A DNA stretch of 64,000 nucleotides from Strigamia acuminata (lineage: Eukaryota > Arthropoda > Chilopoda > Geophilomorpha > Linotaeniidae). The DNA lies in assembly GCA_949358305.1 (NCBI GenBank), contig OX442321.1, positions 310,001-374,000 on the forward strand. The letters are read 5' to 3'. Both the position numbers and the translations under genes were made by a program. Numbering within the stretch: the stretch's first letter is position 1; each line of letters starts with the position of its first letter. Positions 56,300-64,000 of the stretch are shown here, one piece after another. The notes under the pieces were generated by a model. That model saw only the letters and a list, made by a program, of their open reading frames with translations, searched no databases and was not told where the DNA came from.

Positions 56300-56782
56300 A
56301 ATAGATGAACCTCCCGTTGTCGGAACCCGACGCCCGCGTCTCGATCGCAGCTCCTTGTTCAAGCGCCCGCCTCGAGTCGCGAGGAGCCCGACCGCACATT
56401 CGTCGATCCGTAACCATCAAAATGGCGCCCTGGCCCGGGGGGTTGGTGGCTCGCTGACCCTCCGCTCGCTGCCAACTGCGCCCCCACCGCGTGGCCCTCG
56501 ATGGACTCGACCCAGCTGCCCATCCGAAGCATCGGTGCCTGCTAGAACCGCGACGACGCGCCGTGCTCCGTGCTCCGAGCTCCCGCCGACTTCCAACCAA
56601 ACGCCATCCACACGGCGCCACCCACCAGCAACACCTAACTAGCAACACCACACGGCCCCTCGGCCCGACCCCGACCCCGTCTCATGGGGGCCGTCGGCGC
56701 CCGCTTCCTCCTCCTCCGCCGCCGCCGCACGTCAACCACACGGCCGCAGCCATCAGCCTGCGACCGCGCCATCCTCTTCCAG
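56300..56782 (+). other. GC-rich patch ending in a strong splice donor
   Basis: A markedly GC-rich block in AT-rich surroundings ends CTTCCAG|GTAAGAACT at 56782/56783, an excellent plus-strand donor. The first ZMIZ coding exon at 62.1 kb begins after an acceptor (ATTTGCAG, ending 62146) that needs an upstream exon. I therefore propose this block as a ZMIZ promoter and 5' UTR exon. A Pro/His-rich open frame here (up to about 100 residues) is probably a product of GC content, but a coding start cannot be excluded. Confidence 0.4.
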
Positions 56783-59664
56783 GTAAGAACTAAACTCCCA
56801 ACATACTAACATGTATAATACACAGTACATACTCAGTTCTATTTGTCTTGTTCGTGCCAAAACTAACCTACACGATACAAAACTCGTTCATTTCACTTAG
56901 TTCATTTACTCCACGTGGGGAACGAAACGAACGAATGCAGCAAACTCCATTTTTTATTTTTATTATTCCCTTAACAAGACGATGGAATTAAGAAGCAGGT
57001 AAAAGGGGGGGAACAACAAGGTCAACCCCTCGGGGTGGACGAGGTGGGGATCGAGTGATTGACAGTTGAGGACAGGAAGTTGAAGCATCTTCATTTGAAA
57101 TTAAAACTTTAGGCACAAAAGTTTGAAATCATTTTTATTTTTTTCATTTTTTTCATTTTTTTTCATTTTTTTTTCGATTTATTTTTTTCGATTATTTTTT
57201 TTTTCGTCCGCTCTTTGTTCGTGTCCCCAGCCCGTGCGCCCCCGCACCTGCCCGGCGCAGGACGGACTTTGGTCGGTTCAAAGAGCGTCCCTCTCTCGCC
57301 CTCTCTCTCTCTCTCTTTTCCCTCGCGCTGCGAGGTCGGCCACGTGCGTCTCGCTCGCTCGGCCCAAACCCCACCTGGCGTCTCTCATTCTACCCCCACT
57401 TCCTCCGCCGTTTCCGGTTCCCTCGGCTTCGATTTGGGTTCCTCTTCCGCCACACCTGTTCTCGAGGTTCCCTCCGCGTCACCTTAGAATTCCCTCAATT
57501 TTTTTAAATTTAAATAAAAAAAAAAAAAATTCGTTATATGTTTTTAATATACAGAAATATATTTAATCTTATCAAGTTGTTTGTTTTTTGATTGGGCAAC
57601 GCGATGTTGTAACGGATGACGTTACAAAAAGAAGTAAAAAAAAAAAAATGGAAAAGAAAGAACGAAAAATAATGTGCATATATAAAAATATATTTTAACT
57701 CGTTTTAAACGTTTCCATTTTGGCGAAAACTCGCGCAAATTCGCAAACAGCGTCCGTCGTTCGATCGCAAAAAGAAAAACAAAACAAAACAAAACTTTTC
57801 TGCTACGTCATCGCCTTCGACGTCATCATTAAAAAACTTCATAACAAAAAAAAAAAATTCATTAAAAAGAAAAAATGGAAATGCACTCGATGACTTTGAC
57901 TAGCAGACTCGTCGGTTATTTTAGTCCGTCATTCTCATTCCTCCCAAGTTGAATGACCCCCTCCCAACCCCCCTTTTTAACTCGCTTTCCCACCTCTCTC
58001 TCTCCGACATTCTGCGCAAAATATTCGGCAAATTCCATCAGAACGCAACGAGGCCTTCGACTTCTTTTTATTCTATTCCATTTTTTTTTATTTCCCGCCC
58101 TTTTTCTTGTTCAATGACCCACTTAATACACACAATCGCGACTATGGGATCAAAATGGCGGCCTGGGGTTTCGGGCAACGAGGGGGAGGTGGAATCACCG
58201 CACTAACACGAAAACTAAACGCAAACCCGGAAGTAGTTTGTTCGGTTTGTTGCGTATCAACAAGTGGTGGCGACGAACGTTATTTGGATTTTCCTTTTTC
58301 GTTTTTTCGTTTTTCGTTTCGATTTCGAAGGGAAATTGTGAAAATGTGTCTCTCGAGTGTGCGTGGGGGGGTGGGGGGGGTGGGGCTGTTATTTCAGGGG
58401 TGTTTTAGGGTGCGTTTTATGTTCGGCTCCATTTTTAGCCCAATTCTATTTTTAGCGTTTGTGGTTTTGGCTCCTGGAGCAGTTGCATGTCGGGAAGGGA
58501 ACGTTGTTGGCTGCGGTTATTTCGGGAGCGCGGAAAAAAATGAAAGATTTGTTGTTTAACCCTTTTGAACAGCGCCATCTGGGTGCGCGCACGAAAATGA
58601 GGTTAGGCAATTACTGTTTACAAACATTGCACACGTTTCTGATTTCCTCCTCGCGCACCGGATGTGACGTCGCGCTGGCACGTGCGCGCCATTTTGGACT
58701 CATTCGCGACCGCGACCGCGACACGGGATGTGACGTCACGCGATTCGCTCCTAATGCGTTTTATTTTATTTTTATTATTTTTATTTTATTTCTTCTTTTT
58801 TTTTTTTTCTTTTTCTTATCTTTTGTTTCGCAATCGCCAATTTGCGCACTTGGATCACGTGCGCGGATGACGTAACGGCAAACTATTTGCTCGCACTTTT
58901 TGACTTTTATTTAAGTTCACAACCCCCCACCCAACAAATTCTTGACCTTGAAGTGTTGTTTGTCCTCGGGGCCGCGTTCGTCTCGTGCCCCTCCCTTCCT
59001 CACCCCTCAGCGTCTTCTCTCTCCTTCCCCCGACCTCAACTCGAATGCCAAAAATTCCACGTGACCCCCTCGTCAACGTCCCCTCCCAATAATTCATTGC
59101 AATTCATTTTTTCTTTCAATTTACTTTTTATTTATTTATTTATTTGTTTATTTATTTATTTTTTCTTCGCAACTTTTTCCGGACACACAACATTCAGCCA
59201 GCGAGCGGGTGCACGACTCGCTTCCCCTGGTGTCTGTTTTTGGCTTCGTCCTCAGTTGGACGTTCTTTTCTCTCTTTCATCCCTCATAACTGCGAATGGC
59301 TTCGACCAAAAGGGGCTCAGGGGGGAACCCGTGGGTCCCTTTGTGTCTCCGTTTGGTCTCGTTGAGGTGTGGTCAGCACGTGCAACTCGTCGACCCTCTT
59401 CATTATTTTTCTCTTTAAGATGATAAAATGAATAGAAAAAAAAGAAGAAATTTTTCTTTTTTTTTCTTGTTTTTTGTTAAATTTGACACGAGATGACTCT
59501 GAGATATTGAAACAAACTTTTTTTTGTTTCGAGTTTCGTTTGGAAATGAGCGCTAGGTGGCACTTTAGTATTTCGGGTATTTCGAAGAGAGCGAGAGAGA
59601 GAGAGAGAGAGAAAAAAGTGGTGTAGACGTGACGTCGGTTCGGTGTTGGGGTGAGATGCATCTG

Positions 59665-59678
59665 GTTGCCATGGAGAC
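59665..59678. promoter_or_regulatory. X-box-like site, first of a close pair
   Basis: GTTGCCATGGAGAC; a second related site, GTTGCCATGACAAC, lies at 59701-59714, 22 bp further on. Close pairing makes a chance origin less likely. Confidence 0.45.
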
Positions 59679-59700
59679 GCATCTGATTGCCCATCTCACG

Positions 59701-59714
59701 GTTGCCATGACAAC
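59701..59714. promoter_or_regulatory. X-box-like site, second of a close pair
   Basis: GTTGCCATGACAAC, one base from the RFX consensus, inside the longer palindrome GGTTGCCATGACAACC. Confidence 0.45.
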
Positions 59715-59929
59715 CGTCTCGTTTTCTCCGGTGGCGTCGCTTCTGACTCACGGATTAGTAACGAAGCCGTCAGATCGCGAGATCGACTCGCAGAATAAAT
59801 GACAAAAGATATTAACTCACCTCCCCATCACACCCCCAGCCCCGTCCCCGTCCCCGTCGCGGTCCCAGTCCCAGTCCCCGTCCTCGCGCAGCCCCCACTA
59901 ACACACGCACACTTTGGGGCATATGTGCA

Positions 59930-59939
59930 GCGCATGCGC
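59930..59939. promoter_or_regulatory. NRF1-type palindrome
   Basis: Perfect GCGCATGCGC, followed by CTCCATTTTGAG, which resembles a YY1 site. Confidence 0.45.
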
Positions 59940-61104
59940 AAAGCGCGCTCCATTTTGAGCCGCCAGAAAGGAGAAAAAGAAGAAATGTAAAAAGAGCGTT
60001 CGAATGAATGCGAAGAACCGAACGCGAGAGAGATTCGGTTCCCCGTTGCGCAGCTCTTTGTTTTTTTGCAAAGGTGGGTGGGTGGGGAGTGGGTCCATAA
60101 AGTAGAGGTCAATCAGCGTGGCGGGAAAGTCGTTGGCCCTGGTTACGGATGAGTAAGTTTCTCAAGAGTGAATAACCCTTTGGTCACAAGTTGGTGGGAA
60201 AACTGTGCGACTCCGAAACTCGTTCGCTCTAATTTCTCAACTTTTGCAAATCATTTTTTTCTTCATTTTTTTTCTTCTAAATTTCCGTTTTTTTCTTCTT
60301 CTTTTCTGGACGGTTCCGTGTGTTTGAACGGGTCAGTGTGGGTCATGTGCAGATTAGGAGACGCGTTGTTCGTCTTCAATTCTTATATTCGCTCGGCGGT
60401 GGCTTTTTCTTCGCGTTCGATCGATGGGCGCAGTCACTGACTCCAGGTGGAGCATCTCGAGAAGGTGCGACGAACACGAATTAAATCGCAAAATATTACA
60501 ATTACAACAACGACGAGTTCACAAAAAATACGAGGAAATTGTTTCGATTTTTTTTTATTTTTTATTTTTTATTTTGAATTTATTTTTTTATTTTTTTAAC
60601 TTCTCAAATGAAGGAAGGAAATAAAACCGGAAGTAACCGTCATTACCGATCGACGGTGGTTATGGTTCCTCGAATTCACTTCCTTGCCACTTGTGGTCAT
60701 AGTTGACTGACCCCACCCCACGGATGATCCCCCCTGTCGTTTAATCCCTTCACCTGTAGGATTTTCCACTTTGCTCGCAATATTTCACTTTTCGTGACGT
60801 CAGCCACGTCGTTTTGCGAACGGCCTTTGGGTGCATCTTCAAATCACGCGTGGGATCGATCGAGATAAGTTTTCGCGGCCATTTTGTGGTGGAGTCCACT
60901 GACCACGAGTAGTTGCAGGGTGTTTTGTAGGATCCTTTTTTTTTTCTTTTTTTCTTTTTTCTTTCTTTCTTTCTTTTTTTTCCTTATTTATTTTTTTGTT
61001 TGGTATTCCGACGCGGATTTCGGTCGTATCGATTTTGAGCCTGTGGCATCATTGAAATTATAATGAACCCATCAGACTGAGGCGGCCATAAATCAGCGCG
61101 CAGT

Positions 61105-61114
61105 GCGCATGCGC
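61105..61114. promoter_or_regulatory. NRF1-type palindrome
   Basis: Perfect GCGCATGCGC about 1 kb upstream of the first ZMIZ coding exon. Confidence 0.45.
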
Positions 61115-62177
61115 CAGTCGCGCCACTCGCTGCTCCTGGCTAGGCGCAAAATGAGATCATCTCTTGACATTAAACGGTTCGTCCAGAATTGTGACCGTTT
61201 TTTCCGCTCAAAGAGGACTCTGAACGCTGGCTTCGTTTCGTTTCGATCGAATTTAGGTCGCGCCAAATCAGTGTGGTGTGGTCCACGGCCCACATGAGAC
61301 GCGGCTCAAATTAACAACAAATTGCCGCCATTTTGACACAATTTCCTCTCGTCGGGTGCAAAGTACTGGAACGAGGGGGTGTCTCGAGATGCACTCCAGA
61401 GACAGAGAGAAAAATAGACACACGAGATAGATAGAAAGATAGAGAGAGAGAGAGAGAGAGAGCGGGGGCGGATGGGAATTTGGGTCACGTCATCGCGAAA
61501 CCCCGTTATTAAGATGACGACACCGATCATGTGACAAAACGTTTTTCTTGTTAGCAATTCTGGGATGATGAAATTGTGACGAGGTGTTGGCTGGGGCCAG
61601 TATCGATCTCTCTCTCTCTCTCTTACTCGGAAGAAGTAGGCGCAAAGTGAAGAGGTCGAAGGTCACCTGGCGAGACGAACCGATCAGGTGACTCATCTTG
61701 TCGCGGTTTCTCTCTCTCTTTCTTCTCTGGCGATCGATTCGCTTTTTCTTCTTTTAACTTTGGGTGGTTTGGTCGCACTGGGGTTGGCGAGTGAGACTCC
61801 AAGCCATCCTGGCGCCTAATGAGAATCCGAGCGTGATATTGCCGCGTCCCCACTCGAGTGCTCAACAAATATCGCCACATCTAATAGCAACGAAACCCCA
61901 AATTCGACACCAGAACTCGTCACTTTTCTCTCCCTGCTTTGACCACGGACTCGTGCAAAAATCCCCTCCACTATTATTATAAAACGATTAAGCAAATTCC
62001 ACCATTTTGTTGCAAAACTTCAATTTCCTTATCGCCTTCTCTTCTCGCCGTACATTTTTCCAAAACTCAAATTTCAAAAAATAGAATAATAAAATAATAA
62101 ATATTTTTTTTTTCTGAATTTAATTTTCATTAATTCTGATTTGCAGGTGTTAACTTGTTGAGTGTGTGTTGTGTATT

Positions 62178-64000
<1,823 letters not shown>

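Larger units (their letters stand above)
56783..62177. other. non-coding interval, putative ZMIZ first intron
   Basis: This 5.4 kb holds no supported gene. It contains X-box-like sites (59665, 59701), NRF1 palindromes (59930, 61105), CRE octamers (58731, 60795), CTCF-like motifs (58571-58580 minus, 59551-59563), and CT/GA runs near 57301, 59590, 61441 and 61607. A pyrimidine tract ending CCCCAG near 57231 could be a further splice acceptor. This density suits the promoter and first-intron regulatory DNA of the downstream gene. Confidence 0.5.

Noticed and set aside
57123-57566. 147-residue open frame rich in Phe then Ser/Pro
   Set aside because: The Phe part is translated T runs and the rest is CT repeat. 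It is more likely a non-coding exon or intron.

Overview
The window is genomic DNA from an animal, most likely an invertebrate bilaterian with a compact genome. Its genes are split into many small exons by introns mostly about 45-90 bases long with GT...AG ends. Neighbouring genes lie tens to hundreds of bases apart on both strands. The gene set (MYST acetyltransferase, neutral ceramidase, STK31, long cadherin, caspase, synaptotagmin, Pitx, ZMIZ) is metazoan. I cannot fix the phylum from the sequence. No bacterial operon, CRISPR array, viral gene or intact transposon was seen.

Left half (about 0.7-36.5 kb) is dense. In order: a CARD protein (-), KAT8/MOF histone acetyltransferase (+), an unrecognised 314-residue protein (-), an 85-residue secreted Cys-bearing peptide (-), neutral ceramidase (+, 17 exons), STK31-like Tudor/pseudokinase (+, 26 exons), a roughly 1,600-residue non-classical cadherin (-), ZDHHC6 palmitoyltransferase (-), LSM6 (+), RFXANK/ANKRA2 ankyrin protein (-), neugrin (+), ODR4 (-), a short-prodomain caspase (+), a mosaic of copied gene fragments, HGSNAT (+) and a synaptotagmin-12-like gene (-). 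I rebuilt most of these exon by exon, and reading phase is kept across almost every junction. Several pairs share short divergent promoters (RFXANK/NGRN 118 bp, ZDHHC6/LSM6 348 bp) or end almost tail to tail (STK31/cadherin 78 bp).

Right half (36.5-64 kb) is different. It holds Pitx (3 exons, introns of 1.5 and 3.9 kb), then about 14.6 kb with no convincing coding gene, then the first three coding exons of a ZMIZ1/2 (tonalli) co-activator running off the right edge. The non-coding DNA carries GA/CT and tetranucleotide repeats, GC-rich patches, and many palindromes resembling vertebrate-type promoter or enhancer elements (X-box, NRF1, CRE, CTCF-like). This is the expected look of a developmental regulator with a large cis-regulatory domain.

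The genes do not form one pathway. Loose links exist: CARD protein and caspase (apoptosis), ceramidase and HGSNAT (glycolipid and heparan sulphate breakdown), KAT8, Pitx and ZMIZ (transcription). The most unusual structure is at 30.7-31.9 kb. There a 97%-identical piece of the ceramidase gene, introns included, has been placed behind a new hydrophobic start and is followed by copied pieces of the nearby cadherin gene and the caspase 3' region.
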